NCBI RefSeq assembly: GCF_014131735.1
Contig: NZ_CP039121.1
Location: 930,001 to 994,000, forward strand
DNA from: Lactiplantibacillus plantarum
GTDB taxonomy: Bacteria > Bacillota > Bacilli > Lactobacillales > Lactobacillaceae
Direction: 5' to 3'
DNA: 64,000 bases
Below are positions 53,038 to 62,671 of the stretch, piece by piece; position 1 is the stretch's first letter, and each line of letters begins with the position of its first letter. The position numbers and the translations under genes were made by a program. The notes under the pieces were generated by a model. That model was not told where the DNA came from and did no database searches. It saw nothing but the letters and a program-made list of their open reading frames with translations.

Positions 53038-53475
53038 ATGCAGATAAAAATGAGTAACCAGGTTGATTCATCAGTTTATGCGGATGCCATTGCAATCCGG
53101 CGGGCAGTCTTTGTGCAGGAACAACATATCGATGAAACTTTGGAAATTGATACGGTCACTCCAGCGACGTGGCACTACGTCTTGTATGATGATCAAAAGC
53201 AGGCGGTAGCCACAGCGCGAGTGACACCTAGCGACCAATGGACGGGGCATGTTCAACGAGTTGCTACGTTGAAAGCGGCGCGAGGGCAGGGCTATGCACG
53301 ACAATTGCTTCAACGGATTGCAGCGGATGGGCTGAGCCGTGGTTGGCGACAGTTGGTACTAGGCGCTCAAGTCACTGCACAAGGGTTTTATACACAATTA
53401 GGGTATCAGCCACAAGGGCGCCCGTTTATGGAGGCGGGTTTGCGACATCAGACGATGATATTGACATTGTCGTAA
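53038..53475 (+). CDS. GNAT-family N-acetyltransferase
   Basis: A 145-residue GNAT domain. ATG 53038 is preferred (GGGTGA upstream). AIAIRRAVFVQEQHIDETLEID is typical of the YjcF/ElaA-like subgroup, and RVATLKAARGQGYARQLLQRI contains the acetyl-CoA-binding Q/RxxGxG/A motif (ARGQGYA). Likely acetylates a small amine; substrate unknown. Monocistronic, divergent from ltaS. Confidence 0.9.
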   Translation: MQIKMSNQVDSSVYADAIAIRRAVFVQEQHIDETLEIDTVTPATWHYVLYDDQKQAVATARVTPSDQWTGHVQRVATLKAARGQGYARQLLQRIAADGLSRGWRQLVLGAQVTAQGFYTQLGYQPQGRPFMEAGLRHQTMILTLS

Positions 53476-53837
53476 GCATATTGGCGTAACTTTCAGTTGG
53501 TTAGGTTGTTGATTCGAGTCATATTCCAGAATAAAGGGGCCTTCAGCTTAAGGCTTAGCTTTGTGGTTATTTTTTAGCGAGACAATGTAAATGGAATTTC
53601 CGGTAGACTTCTAGGCATAGTTCTAGGGGCCTTTTTTGCTAAACGATTAGTTCGGATAGTTCGCAAATAAAAGTTTTGATTCGTAGTAAACTAGTTGGTT
53701 GCAGTATTGTACATGTGGAGCTGATTAGCGTGAATCACTAACTGGTGGCCGACCCTGACAATCATACGCGACTGTGAGGGTGTGTTGGGTTGTGAGAATG
53801 ACAAAAACAAAGCTTTTTTTGAATGGGGGAGGAGCGT
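53476..53837. other. Intergenic region upstream of the second adhesin
   Basis: About 360 bases without a gene. A direct repeat TTCTAGG occurs twice near 53609-53630, before a run of six T, which may terminate the acetyltransferase transcript. No operator-like palindrome was identified. Confidence 0.4.
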
Positions 53838-55913
53838 ATGCGAAGAAAGCTAGTTGGGTATATGCTAAGCATGTTGACGGTAATATTAGCGCTATTTATG
53901 CTGGGGAGTACTGCACATGCTAAAGAAATCAGTGTTACGGGTTTAACGGCTGGCAATGCCATCGTGCTTGATGCGAATGGCAAACCCGTTACTGACACAA
54001 GTACGTTGAATGATAAGGCTGGCTACCAATTAACGTATCATTGGAGTATTCCAGATTCTGAAGTGATTAAAGCCGGCGATACAGCAACCGTTGAGATTCC
54101 AACGTACGTCAGTATCGATCATGATGTTGTGATGCCGTTAACAGATTCTGCCGGGCAAACCTTGGGCACGTTTACGTATACGAAAGGTGCCAGTACTGGG
54201 ACGATCACGTTTACGGATGCGTTGGGTACACTCAATAGTCGGGCTGGCACATTGAGCATGAATGCGAAGGGCAATGCGACGGCGACGGAAGGATCAGCCG
54301 AAATTGCTAAAAGTGGCTTGGTTGTTTCGTCGGGAAGTGATGGTGCGCCAACGGTATTGGGGTGGCACATTACCGTGACACCGGGCAATAACTCGACGGT
54401 TGTGGTTACAGATACGCTAGGGCCCAATCAGACATTCATTCCAGATTCGGTTGCGGCACAGGCCGTGCAAATTATCAATGGTATCCAAGTGCCACAGCAA
54501 CCGTTAACACCGACTGTTGCAACTAATGGTAACGTGATTACTTTTACGTTTAACAACATTCATTCGCCGTTTGTGATTACTTATAACACTAAGGTTGAGA
54601 ATTTTAATCCGGCTGACACAGCTAAATGGCATAATACGGCTGCACTGGACGGACTAGGCGTTGATGCGACGGCCGATATTACCTATGGTGGCAATGGAAC
54701 AGCAGGGATGACCTATACCATCGAATTAACGAAGCATGATGCGGCAACCAAGTCCGTGTTGGCTGGAGCCGTTTATGAATTGCAAGATAGTACGGGCAAG
54801 GTAATCCAAACTGGGTTGACGACTGATTCGCAGGGACAATTGATTGTCAAAAATCTACGTGCTGGTGATTATCAGTTCGTTGAAACCAAGGCTCCGCTTG
54901 GGTATGAACTTAATACCACCCCAGTAAAATTTACTCTCGGCGGTATTAAGCCAGAGGTTGCTTTTCAGGTAAGTCAGGATGATGTCAAGCAACCAGTTGT
55001 GCCGACAACTGGTGATGTCACGTTAACCAAGACTGATGCCACGACCAAGGCGGCATTGGCTGGGGCCGTTTATGAATTGCAAGATGCCACTGGCAAAGTG
55101 CTCAAGATGGGATTAACGACGGATACCACTGGTCAACTTACCGTATCAGGTCTGACCGCTGGCAATTATCAATTTGTTGAAACTAAAGCGCCTAGTGGTT
55201 ATCAGCTTAATGCGGCACCGTTATCATTTACAATCAAGCCGAATCAAACGGCAGTGGTAACGGTAGCAGCAACTGATGAACCGGTCACTGAACCAGGAAC
55301 AACTGAACCAGGCAAACCGGGTGAACCAGGAACAACTGAACCAAGCCAACCAGGTGAACCAGGAACAACTGAACCAAGCCAACCAGGTGAACCAGGGACG
55401 ACTGAACCAAGTAAACCAGGTGAACCAGGAACAACTGAACCAAGTAAACCAGGTGAGCCAGGGACGACTGAGCCAAGTAAACCGGGTGAACCAGGAACGA
55501 CTGAACCAAGCCAACCAGGCAAACCAGGCGAACCAGGAACGACTGAGCCAGGTAACCCTGGAACCACGGGGCCAACCGCGCCACAACCGGAACGACCAGC
55601 TGTACCCGGTCCAAGCCAACCCGCTGCACCTAAACCGGGACAATCTGGATTAGGTCAACCGGCATTACCAGGACTGATCAAGCAACCAAGCACGGGTGTC
55701 AATGGTGCTGGTGGCACTGTGGGTAATGGTGTGACAACTGGTATGAACGGCTTTGGAACGCCAACTGGTAGTGACCAAAGCACATCAGCTGGCTATAACC
55801 ACGGAACTTTGCCGCAAACCAGCGAGAAGCAGTCGCCGATTTGGGTGATTTTTGCCGGGCTTTTGGGCTTGTTAATTGCCGCGGTGGGAATCGGTTATCG
55901 CCGTCGTGCTTGA
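53838..55913 (+). CDS. LPQTxE-anchored surface adhesin with two SpaA/Cna-B domains
   Basis: A 691-residue wall-anchored protein. ATG 53838 follows GGGGGAGGAG. Signal peptide ([27 protein letters not shown]). Residues 30-285 are Ig-like adhesin domains similar in layout to those of the protein at 43538 ([22 protein letters not shown]). Two Cna-B/SpaA repeats follow (about 295-380 and 395-480), each with the LTKxDAxTK lysine and FVETKAP(L/S)GY glutamate needed for an isopeptide cross-link. [11 protein letters not shown] stalk and spacer lead to LPQTSE (658-663), a hydrophobic helix and RRRA. Likely binds matrix or mucus proteins; ligand unknown. Confidence 0.92.
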   Translation: MRRKLVGYMLSMLTVILALFMLGSTAHAKEISVTGLTAGNAIVLDANGKPVTDTSTLNDKAGYQLTYHWSIPDSEVIKAGDTATVEIPTYVSIDHDVVMPLTDSAGQTLGTFTYTKGASTGTITFTDALGTLNSRAGTLSMNAKGNATATEGSAEIAKSGLVVSSGSDGAPTVLGWHITVTPGNNSTVVVTDTLGPNQTFIPDSVAAQAVQIINGIQVPQQPLTPTVATNGNVITFTFNNIHSPFVITYNTKVENFNPADTAKWHNTAALDGLGVDATADITYGGNGTAGMTYTIELTKHDAATKSVLAGAVYELQDSTGKVIQTGLTTDSQGQLIVKNLRAGDYQFVETKAPLGYELNTTPVKFTLGGIKPEVAFQVSQDDVKQPVVPTTGDVTLTKTDATTKAALAGAVYELQDATGKVLKMGLTTDTTGQLTVSGLTAGNYQFVETKAPSGYQLNAAPLSFTIKPNQTAVVTVAATDEPVTEPGTTEPGKPGEPGTTEPSQPGEPGTTEPSQPGEPGTTEPSKPGEPGTTEPSKPGEPGTTEPSKPGEPGTTEPSQPGKPGEPGTTEPGNPGTTGPTAPQPERPAVPGPSQPAAPKPGQSGLGQPALPGLIKQPSTGVNGAGGTVGNGVTTGMNGFGTPTGSDQSTSAGYNHGTLPQTSEKQSPIWVIFAGLLGLLIAAVGIGYRRRA
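55293..55560 (+). repeat. Tandem 33-bp repeats in the second adhesin stalk
   Basis: About eight imperfect units encode [10 protein letters not shown](K/Q), 11 residues each, with one shorter unit near 55520. Proline recurs every few residues, as expected for an extended wall-spanning stalk. Confidence 0.88.
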
Positions 55914-55957
55914 AGACGCATGAATTGATTTATTAAAGTATCATGTAGGGATTGATG

Positions 55958-55995
55958 ATGCCCCAGAAATTTTATGGTTTCTGGGGCATTGTTTT
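55958..55995 (+). terminator. Terminator of the second adhesin
   Basis: ATGCCCCAGAAA / TTTCTGGGGCAT perfect 12-base stem with an 8-base loop, then TGTTTT. Confidence 0.82.
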
Positions 55996-56101
55996 GGTTA
56001 TGTGTAGAGCTAACATTGTTTACGGGGTCAGTTCAGAATTTCAATCAATAAATTTGAATCATCGTGTGAGTTACGATTAAGCAATATGGTCTAGCTAGCT
56101 G

Positions 56102-56295
56102 ATGTGGAGATTGTTAGCTGTGTGGTGGCACACGCAAAATCTTTGGCACAGTGAATGGCGGATGGCGATGACCTTATTAGTCTTTGTCGTTGCTAGTATG
56201 ACGATATTGAGTTAGTCAGCGGTGACTATCAGATTACCGGTGCTCACACAATCATTAAGTATAAACGACTGGCAGTTTGCTACGATTCAATTTAG
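56102..56295 (+). pseudogene. Possible frameshifted small membrane protein
   Basis: ATG 56102 opens MWRLLAVWWHTQNLWHSEWRMAMTLLVFVVASMTILS, ending at TAG 56213. The -1 frame overlaps and continues YDDIELVSGDYQITGAHTIIKYKRLAVCYDSI to a stop at 56293. Joined near 56200 they give a protein of about 65 residues with one membrane helix and a strand-rich tail. No ribosome site is clear and no family is recognised. The stretch between the two terminators (55995-56302) is otherwise empty. Confidence 0.3.
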
Positions 56296-56301
56296 TATTG
56301 T

Positions 56302-56349
56302 AAAAAAGTTGCTTTTCCAGATTTGACGTCTGGAAAAGCAACTTTTTTT
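56302..56349. terminator. Bidirectional terminator, MMPL gene
   Basis: AAAAAAGTTGCTTTTCCAGA / TCTGGAAAAGCAACTTTTTTT: 20-base near-perfect stem with a 7-base loop. Confidence 0.92.
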
Positions 56350-56374
56350 ACTCAAAGATTAGGCTAATCAATTG

Positions 56375-59059
56375 CTAGCGGTTGGTAGATGATGGGCGAA
56401 AGTGCTGCCAAAGCGTGGCTATAGCTGGTGGCTCATTAGCCCAACGTGTCCACCCTGAAAATCCCAATGGAACGATGAGGTTACTTATCGTAATCCCAAT
56501 GAGACTCATGAGTGCAAGCCCCTTTAAGGTTGGTGCGGTCGTCAAAAGCAGTGGCAGTAAGTAGGTCAATTCAATCATTGTTACCGGGCAAACAAATCGT
56601 CCACTAGTATAAAAGTGTTGCTGCAGTTGAGTGGGTTCCAAGTGTCGTAACCAACTTTGACGGTAACTGGTTGCGGTGGTAATCATTAGCCAGTGCAGTG
56701 TCAACAACATCAAGCTACCAAGCAAGACACTGCTACTGAGCGGCCCGGTTTGCAACCAGCGTGTTAATATTAACTGGGTCCAACCCCAACTAGTTAACGT
56801 CACGCCAGTTAAGCACGCGGTCATTAACAGACTGAAGGTCAATGAACGCAGGCCGAACCATAAAACAACTATGCCGATGATTAATCCGAGTGTGAGCCAT
56901 CTCAGTGCGTGGGTCGCAATCAGGGTATGCTGATAGTGCTGTTGCTGTGTTACCCCGGTTGTTAGGATTTTGGCGTGCGCTAAGGGCGGGGCGAGTAGGC
57001 TGTCGTGGGTGACTGCCTGAAGTCGTTGCAGGGTCCTGCGACTAGCCGCACTAGCCGGCGCTGATTTCAAAGTGACCGTTAGCTGTGTCATGCTTAAATC
57101 ACTACTAATATTAGTAAAAAGACTGTTTTGATAGGCCTGATTAGTAGCCGCGTTAGCAGGCAGGTAAAAACTCCGGCCAACTTGACTAGCGGCTAAATCA
57201 TGTAGATAGGTCTTCGTATTTTTCAGTGAAGCGAGTAAGGTGGTTAAGGGTTGAACGGTCTGCTTCAATGATTGGTTGACGTGGTGAACACGCTGATCAA
57301 CGTGTCCAGCTTCGGTTGCGACCGTAGTTTGGGCCGTTACCACGTGATTTAGTGCGGTTGTCATGCGGTCAGTCAGGTGATCTAACTTGGTGACCTGCTG
57401 ATTGACTTTGGTTAAATCGGGTTCAGCCTCAGCTGATGTCGTTAGCGTCGTGTCAATAGCCTGTAATTGCCGTTGCACTTGATCATTCAGTTCAGCCAAA
57501 TCATTGATGCGGTCGGACAACTGGTCGACCGACTTGGTATGGCGACTAGTCGCTGCTTGTTCCAGACTTTGTTGGTCAGTCGTGAGTTGGCTCTTGAGTT
57601 TCGCCATACTCGTCAGTTTACCAGCCAAATCAATGTTGATAGTCGCAAGTTGCTGGTTAACGTAGAAATTACTTAGTGGTTGGCCGGTGGGCTGGGTCAC
57701 TGAGATGACTTGAGCCACATTTGGTACGGCCCGCAGTTTAGTCGTCAGGTGATCGATTGTTTGTAATGATTGCTGCTGCGTTAAATTCTGCGGTGCTCGT
57801 AGTGTAATTGTGATTGGCGCCGTGGCACCGGTACCGAAGTGAGCTTGGACTAATTGCTGACCTAATTCAGCATTACTAAGCTGATTTTGGCGCCAGGGTC
57901 GTAAGTTGTCATCGGCAAACTGGCCGTTAGCAAGAATGAGGCCGGGGAGTAGTAACAGTGCGACGGCCAAGCTCCCAAGCGCTGGCTGCCAGTAGCCGAA
58001 CTTGCTCAATTGGCCCCATAGATTGCGTGGACGGGTCGGCCAAGCCGTTGTTCCTGGCCAAAATAAATTATCACCGAGCCAAGCGGTAAAGGCGTAATTG
58101 AGCGGCGGTACCGCCAGTAAGGTGATTCCAAGCGCTACAGTAATGGCCCAAGCAGCGGCTAATGAGATGAAGGCAGTCCAGTGTAAAGTGATGGTTATGA
58201 GTATTAATGGGATAAAAACAAGTGCCCACTGTCGATATTGAAGTGTCAGAATTTTGAGACTGACAGTGGTCGGTGCGGTTGGTGCGCTCGATTGCCAATA
58301 CGCGTACATAAAGTGCCATGTCAATAGACTAGTCAGTATTAAACTGATTAGACCAGCAAGGCTCAGCGCATTAGCCGTCAGTGGCCAATGCCAAGCTAAA
58401 CGCGCGTTAGTGATAAAGCTAATCGTTGTGATCAGAGTGACCACTTGACACAGTAAGTTCAGTAATGGCACTAACAGTGAGCGGAAGATGAGGCCGAGAA
58501 TGATTAAACTGAGCAGACTACCGACAAGCATGCTAATCAGCAAGTTGCGACGTTGTTGTTGCACGTGTTGTTGGTAGATCAAGTCCGTACTGGTGACACT
58601 CGTATTGAGGTCGGCGATTGCAATCGCATTATTAAGTTGATTTGCAATCACAGATAGGTCAGCCCGGGATGTCTGAACGGCGACAAGGGCTAATTCGGTG
58701 GAACCATCATTGGAACGTAATAAGTGCCAGTCATTAGTCATACCGGTTGGCGTTCGAAGCTGGTTAATGCCATAATCATCGGCTCGGCGATTAAGTTTGG
58801 CTAGGGTCGTGGAGATTTGTTGGCGTTGCTGTTTGGATAATTTACCATTTGAATTGTTGAAGACTAACGTTAAGGACTGGCTGTTGGTTAACCCGTGACC
58901 CCATTGTTGTTGATATTTAGGACTCGTTGTTGCATCTTGTGGCATTGCGGTTTGTTCATTCACAAACGTGGTAATGTTCGGTAAAATCAGAATACTTGCA
59001 AACACCACGATTCCCCAGAAAAATAAGAACAACCACTTTGGTTTTAATAATTTTCGCAT
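56375..59059 (-). CDS. MMPL-family (RND-type) membrane transporter
   Basis: An 894-residue protein. ATG 59059 opens MRKLLKPKWLFLFFWGIVVFASILILP, the first helix; a start 17 codons earlier is possible but lacks a ribosome site. Two halves each have an initial helix, a large extracellular loop and a bundle of about five helices, as in MMPL/YdfJ proteins. The second external loop (about 440-680) is largely coiled coil (QVTKLDHLTDRMTTALNHVV...). Likely exports lipids, glycolipids or drugs, driven by proton flow. It is divergent from the TMEM175-like gene. Confidence 0.88.
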   Translation of the reverse strand: MRKLLKPKWLFLFFWGIVVFASILILPNITTFVNEQTAMPQDATTSPKYQQQWGHGLTNSQSLTLVFNNSNGKLSKQQRQQISTTLAKLNRRADDYGINQLRTPTGMTNDWHLLRSNDGSTELALVAVQTSRADLSVIANQLNNAIAIADLNTSVTSTDLIYQQHVQQQRRNLLISMLVGSLLSLIILGLIFRSLLVPLLNLLCQVVTLITTISFITNARLAWHWPLTANALSLAGLISLILTSLLTWHFMYAYWQSSAPTAPTTVSLKILTLQYRQWALVFIPLILITITLHWTAFISLAAAWAITVALGITLLAVPPLNYAFTAWLGDNLFWPGTTAWPTRPRNLWGQLSKFGYWQPALGSLAVALLLLPGLILANGQFADDNLRPWRQNQLSNAELGQQLVQAHFGTGATAPITITLRAPQNLTQQQSLQTIDHLTTKLRAVPNVAQVISVTQPTGQPLSNFYVNQQLATINIDLAGKLTSMAKLKSQLTTDQQSLEQAATSRHTKSVDQLSDRINDLAELNDQVQRQLQAIDTTLTTSAEAEPDLTKVNQQVTKLDHLTDRMTTALNHVVTAQTTVATEAGHVDQRVHHVNQSLKQTVQPLTTLLASLKNTKTYLHDLAASQVGRSFYLPANAATNQAYQNSLFTNISSDLSMTQLTVTLKSAPASAASRRTLQRLQAVTHDSLLAPPLAHAKILTTGVTQQQHYQHTLIATHALRWLTLGLIIGIVVLWFGLRSLTFSLLMTACLTGVTLTSWGWTQLILTRWLQTGPLSSSVLLGSLMLLTLHWLMITTATSYRQSWLRHLEPTQLQQHFYTSGRFVCPVTMIELTYLLPLLLTTAPTLKGLALMSLIGITISNLIVPLGFSGWTRWANEPPAIATLWQHFRPSSTNR

Positions 59060-59152
59060 TCGTCTTGACGCCCCCACATCAATTACTTTATTTTGACTTA
59101 ATCTTACCATATCAGGTGTTAGAGAAGCAGTTTGGTCGTCAGTTTGAAAAGT

Positions 59153-59167
59153 TAATTACAGTAATTA
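59153..59167. promoter_or_regulatory. Candidate operator, 7-1-7 palindrome
   Basis: TAATTAC-A-GTAATTA lies between the divergent MMPL and TMEM175-like genes, close to both likely promoters (a TTGAAA box is at 59144). It resembles MarR/TetR-type sites, but no such regulator is adjacent. Confidence 0.45.
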
Positions 59168-59211
59168 CTTGTGAGTTATGGTATCCTAAAACGCTGTGGG
59201 AGGTGCTGATT

Positions 59212-59841
59212 TTGAAAACAGATCGATTTCAGGCGTTCAGTGATGGTATTTTTGCCATTTTAATTACAATTTTAGTCTTAGAATTTCACATTCCTGATTA
59301 CCAACCGGGACATTTACTGGCGGCACTATTAGCGCAATGGCCGTTGATCTTGTCGTATGTCTTTTCGTATTTCTACGTTGGCACGCTGTGGTTATTTCAT
59401 CATGATTATTTCAACATGCTACAACGAATTGATCGCAACGTTAATATGCTAAACTTATTAATGCTCTTTAGTATCACCTTATTGGATTACCCGATGTCAT
59501 TAGTGGCAGATGCGTTGACAACTGGTAATCGACAGGATATGCAAACGGCATTTATCGTTTATGATTTGGTTGCCCTGTTTATTTCGGCGACATTTTATTT
59601 CATGTACGCTTATCTGCATCATCACCAGGATCTAAAGAAGCCGGGAATCTCAATGGCTTTTTATACCGCAATTAAGTTTGATCCGGTTCGAAGTGTCACG
59701 ATTTATGGCTTAGCCATCGTGGCAACGTTTTGGTCGGTATGGTTAGGTGCAATCTTACTAGCAGGTGGCATCATTTTTCACTTTTTGGCCTACTTACGGA
59801 TGAGTCGCCAGCTAGAACAGGCGAAGGGAGGGACGGCATAA
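59212..59841 (+). CDS. TMEM175-like potassium channel (DUF1211)
   Basis: A 209-residue membrane protein. TTG 59212 follows GGGAGGTG and puts the diagnostic motif DRFQAFSDGIFAILITILVLEF (RxxxFSDGxFAI) at the N-terminus as expected. Six membrane segments follow. Bacterial members are single six-helix repeats forming tetrameric cation channels with potassium preference. The next gene overlaps by one base (TAATG). A link with the divergent MMPL transporter is suggested only by the shared intergenic region. Confidence 0.9.
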   Translation: MKTDRFQAFSDGIFAILITILVLEFHIPDYQPGHLLAALLAQWPLILSYVFSYFYVGTLWLFHHDYFNMLQRIDRNVNMLNLLMLFSITLLDYPMSLVADALTTGNRQDMQTAFIVYDLVALFISATFYFMYAYLHHHQDLKKPGISMAFYTAIKFDPVRSVTIYGLAIVATFWSVWLGAILLAGGIIFHFLAYLRMSRQLEQAKGGTA

Positions 59842-60059
59842 TGGATTATTCAAGTTTATTAGGACCTGATCGTTATGATCTCGCCGTGACGTTAGCCAAG
59901 CAGTATCATCTTGACCCCAGCCAGGTCTTGTTCGGCTATTTGCAAGTGGTTAGTCAAGTTACGGGTGGTCCGAATGCAGCGCAAGCTGATTTACATGAGC
60001 CCCAAGTACGAGCAGCAATCAATCAGGAATTTGATCATTTTTTGAAGCAGCGTCATTAA
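59841..60059 (+). CDS. Small hypothetical protein coupled to the TMEM175-like gene
   Basis: A 72-residue soluble protein (MDYSSLLGPDRYDLAVTLAKQYHL...). AGGGAGG precedes an ATG that overlaps the upstream stop codon (TAATG), so translation is coupled. Helical and slightly acidic; no family recognised. It may be an accessory or cytoplasmic partner of the channel, which is inference from the overlap alone. Confidence 0.72.
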   Translation: MDYSSLLGPDRYDLAVTLAKQYHLDPSQVLFGYLQVVSQVTGGPNAAQADLHEPQVRAAINQEFDHFLKQRH

Positions 60060-60061
60060 TT

Positions 60062-60103
60062 AAAAATCACGATGTGAGTTCAGTCTCAACATCGTGATTT
60101 TTT
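60062..60103. terminator. Bidirectional terminator
   Basis: AAAAATCACGATGTGAG / CTCAACATCGTGATTTTTT stem with one mismatch between convergent genes. Confidence 0.9.
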
Positions 60104-60107
60104 AGTT

Positions 60108-61061
60108 TCAATCGGCAGGAAAGAGGTACGGGGTTCGCCAGGTTGTTGCCATTTCAGGTGTTAGTGTCAGTCGTTGTTCGTGACCAGTCGTGCGTGGAAT
60201 AAAGCGGTAAGTACGAGTCGCTAACGTGATCAAACAACGATAGTGCGTGTAGTTGTGGCTGATGAGATGGCGACGGTCGGCGTGGTATGGCAAGCTTACT
60301 TCTTGTAACCAGCGGAATAAAGTGGTCGGCACTTGTTGCGGTGCTAGCTGCGGTGTTCCCAGTCGTCGAAGTGCCATGTGAATGAAACGATCAGTGGGAA
60401 TCGGCCCGCTCGGTAATGGTTGCTTAGTCTGAATCACGTGCTGAGCAGCCTGACGAGTGGCAGTTGTAATCTGGTTGCCAGATACTGCTAAATAACGATT
60501 TAGTCGGCGCTGATGGTCGCTTAGGACTGGTGTATTGGTCAGGACGCCGGCTGGATTCGGTTGCGCCGTCAGTGGGCCACCAGTGGGTTCGATGACGGCA
60601 CTGGTGTGTGCATCACTGAGATACCAGTGAAAGGGATAGACTTCACCAGTGTCATCACCCCAGGACGCACCGACCAGGTTAACACTTGGCAGATCGGCGA
60701 TCACGGCTGCGACTGATTGGTGTTCACCTAAAGCCCAGTTGATGAAGGCTTGGGGTGTTAAATTAATTTGGTTGACTTGTGGTTGAGTGGCGTATTCAAC
60801 GGCGTGGGGCAAGTACAGTTCAGCACACATCAAACCAGCTTCGTTAATGCCGTCAGCCATCAAACAAGCCTTAAAGTGGTCAGGTAGCCGACCACCACCG
60901 AGAATGGCATACTGCGTCATACGCGTCGTCGCTAACCCAGTTGGCCACGGATAACGGCGCGGCAAAAAAATTGGCCGCCAAGGTGTCGTTGTTGGAAAGT
61001 CCATGGTGCGGGCGAAGTAGCGGTGATTGTCAGTATCAAGATAAGTTAAGCTGGTACACAT
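60108..61061 (-). CDS. bsh4: Choloylglycine hydrolase family protein (bile salt hydrolase / penicillin acylase type)
   Basis: A 317-residue Ntn-hydrolase. AAAGGAGG lies 7 bases before the ATG. C2 (MCTSLTY) is the nucleophile exposed after Met removal; R18 and D21 (FARTMDF) match conserved active-site positions. The NPAGVLTNTPVLSDH segment corresponds to the conserved Asn region. L. plantarum carries several such paralogues (bsh1-4); the position beside asd suggests the one called bsh4, which is recalled rather than verified. The paralogues other than Bsh1 are thought to favour penicillin-V-like or other amides, so bile salt activity should not be assumed. Confidence 0.87.
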   Translation of the reverse strand: MCTSLTYLDTDNHRYFARTMDFPTTTPWRPIFLPRRYPWPTGLATTRMTQYAILGGGRLPDHFKACLMADGINEAGLMCAELYLPHAVEYATQPQVNQINLTPQAFINWALGEHQSVAAVIADLPSVNLVGASWGDDTGEVYPFHWYLSDAHTSAVIEPTGGPLTAQPNPAGVLTNTPVLSDHQRRLNRYLAVSGNQITTATRQAAQHVIQTKQPLPSGPIPTDRFIHMALRRLGTPQLAPQQVPTTLFRWLQEVSLPYHADRRHLISHNYTHYRCLITLATRTYRFIPRTTGHEQRLTLTPEMATTWRTPYLFPAD

Positions 61062-61292
61062 GGCGCGGCCTCCTTTGAATTAGGTTCATTATACGTCAAA
61101 ATAGGCGACAGCTAAATGACTGTTTAATTAACGATGGTAACGGTTACTTTTTTTGATGATCTGCGTGTGCAAAACAGCTGGCAGTGCAATCAGTGACAGA
61201 TTAATTTATGGTCGGATGGAACTCATTATTTTCTAATCTTTACAAACGTGCTATAATGAGGTTTCAATAACTATCAAAGCGAGGTCTTCATA

Positions 61293-62354
61293 GTGAGTGG
61301 ATATAACGTCGCGATTGTCGGTGCAACTGGTGCAGTTGGCGCGCGGATGATCAAAATGGTGGAACAGACGAGTTTACCTGTCAACTCAGTTAAACTTTTG
61401 GCATCAAGCCGTTCAGCCGGTAAACAATTACAGTTCAATGGTCAAGCCTTAACTGTTGAAGAGACCGTTCCTGAATCATTCGAAGGAATTGATTTAGCCC
61501 TCTTCTCAGCGGGTGGCTCAGTATCTAAGAAGTTCGCCCCTGAAGCAGTCAAACGGGGTGCCGTAGTTGTTGATAATACAAGTGCTTTCCGGATGGACCC
61601 AAAGATTCCGTTAGTTGTTCCTGAAGTTAACCCTGAAGCATTGAAGCTTCATCATGGAATCGTGGCTAACCCGAACTGCTCAACCATCCAAATGGTCGTT
61701 GCTTTGGAACCAGTGCGCAAGGCATTTGGTTTGAAGCGGGTCATTGTTTCAACCTATCAAGCCGTTGGTGGTGCTGGTAACCGGGCCTTGAAGGAATTGC
61801 ATGATGAGACGGAAGCCTACTTAAAAGGTGAAGAGATGGAAGCTCATATCTTACCTGTTGCGGGCGACAAAAAGCATTATCCAATTGCCTTCAATGCGTT
61901 ACCACAAATTGACGTGTTTGAAGAAGATGGCTACACCCATGAAGAATGGAAGATGATCCATGAAACCAAAAAGATTATGTGTGGCGGCGACATGGACAGT
62001 AAGGATATCAAAGTAACGGCAACTTGTGTGCGGATTCCGGTGCCAGTGAGTCACTCCGAATCAGTTTACTTTGAAGTTGAAGATCCTAAGGCAACCGTCA
62101 AGGGCATTCAAGATGCTTTGGCAGCTGCACCAGGCGTGGTCTTACAAGACGACCCTGATAACCAAATTTATCCGCAAGCGCATAATGCGGAAGGTTCTAA
62201 AGACACGTTCGTTGGTCGGGTTCGTCCTGACCAAGAAACGCCACAAGCCTTCCACATGTGGAACGTTTCCGACAACCTCTTAAAGGGTGCTGCTTGGAAC
62301 TCAGTTCAGATTGCGGAAACCATGGACAAGATGGGTTTATTGCACATGCAATAA
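61293..62354 (+). CDS. asd: Aspartate-semialdehyde dehydrogenase
   Basis: A 353-residue NADPH enzyme that reduces aspartyl phosphate to aspartate semialdehyde for lysine, threonine, methionine and diaminopimelate synthesis. GTG start with GAGG upstream; [16 protein letters not shown] (5-20) binds [15 protein letters not shown] has the catalytic C129; the substrate-binding [10 protein letters not shown] motif and the active-site His are in place. Length is typical. TATAAT at 61252-61257 is the likely -10 box. No other aspartate-pathway gene adjoins. Confidence 0.95.
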   Translation: MSGYNVAIVGATGAVGARMIKMVEQTSLPVNSVKLLASSRSAGKQLQFNGQALTVEETVPESFEGIDLALFSAGGSVSKKFAPEAVKRGAVVVDNTSAFRMDPKIPLVVPEVNPEALKLHHGIVANPNCSTIQMVVALEPVRKAFGLKRVIVSTYQAVGGAGNRALKELHDETEAYLKGEEMEAHILPVAGDKKHYPIAFNALPQIDVFEEDGYTHEEWKMIHETKKIMCGGDMDSKDIKVTATCVRIPVPVSHSESVYFEVEDPKATVKGIQDALAAAPGVVLQDDPDNQIYPQAHNAEGSKDTFVGRVRPDQETPQAFHMWNVSDNLLKGAAWNSVQIAETMDKMGLLHMQ

Positions 62355-62376
62355 AACTAATTTGTTAAGGGTAATG

Positions 62377-62421
62377 AAAAGCTGATCGCTAGAATCAATA
62401 TTCTGGCGACCAGCTTTTTTT
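62377..62421 (+). terminator. asd terminator
   Basis: AAAAGCTG-TCGC-AGAAT / ATTCT-GCGA-CAGCTTTTTTT hairpin followed by a T-run. The remaining 250 bases to the next gene show no further feature. Confidence 0.88.
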
Positions 62422-62671
62422 GATGTCGAATTATTCGAGCGTTAGAGTCAGATAAAATATAATAAGCGTCATGTTGAAATTAGGTTCGTTTTAGAAAGCA
62501 ATATTAAGAATTTGTTAAGCTAAAACTGATGAGTGTCCTTTATCCTTGTCCTGGAGTCAGCTCCAGCATATAAGCTAAGTTTATTCAAAGTTAGTGAATG
62601 GTCAATGAGATGTCATGATGTTAATTTGCTAGCTAGAATAAAATTTTAACGCGAATATGGAGGAATTAATA

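Noticed and set aside
55224..55643. Open frames antisense to the second adhesin stalk
   Set aside because: Repeat-generated, low-complexity translations without start signals.
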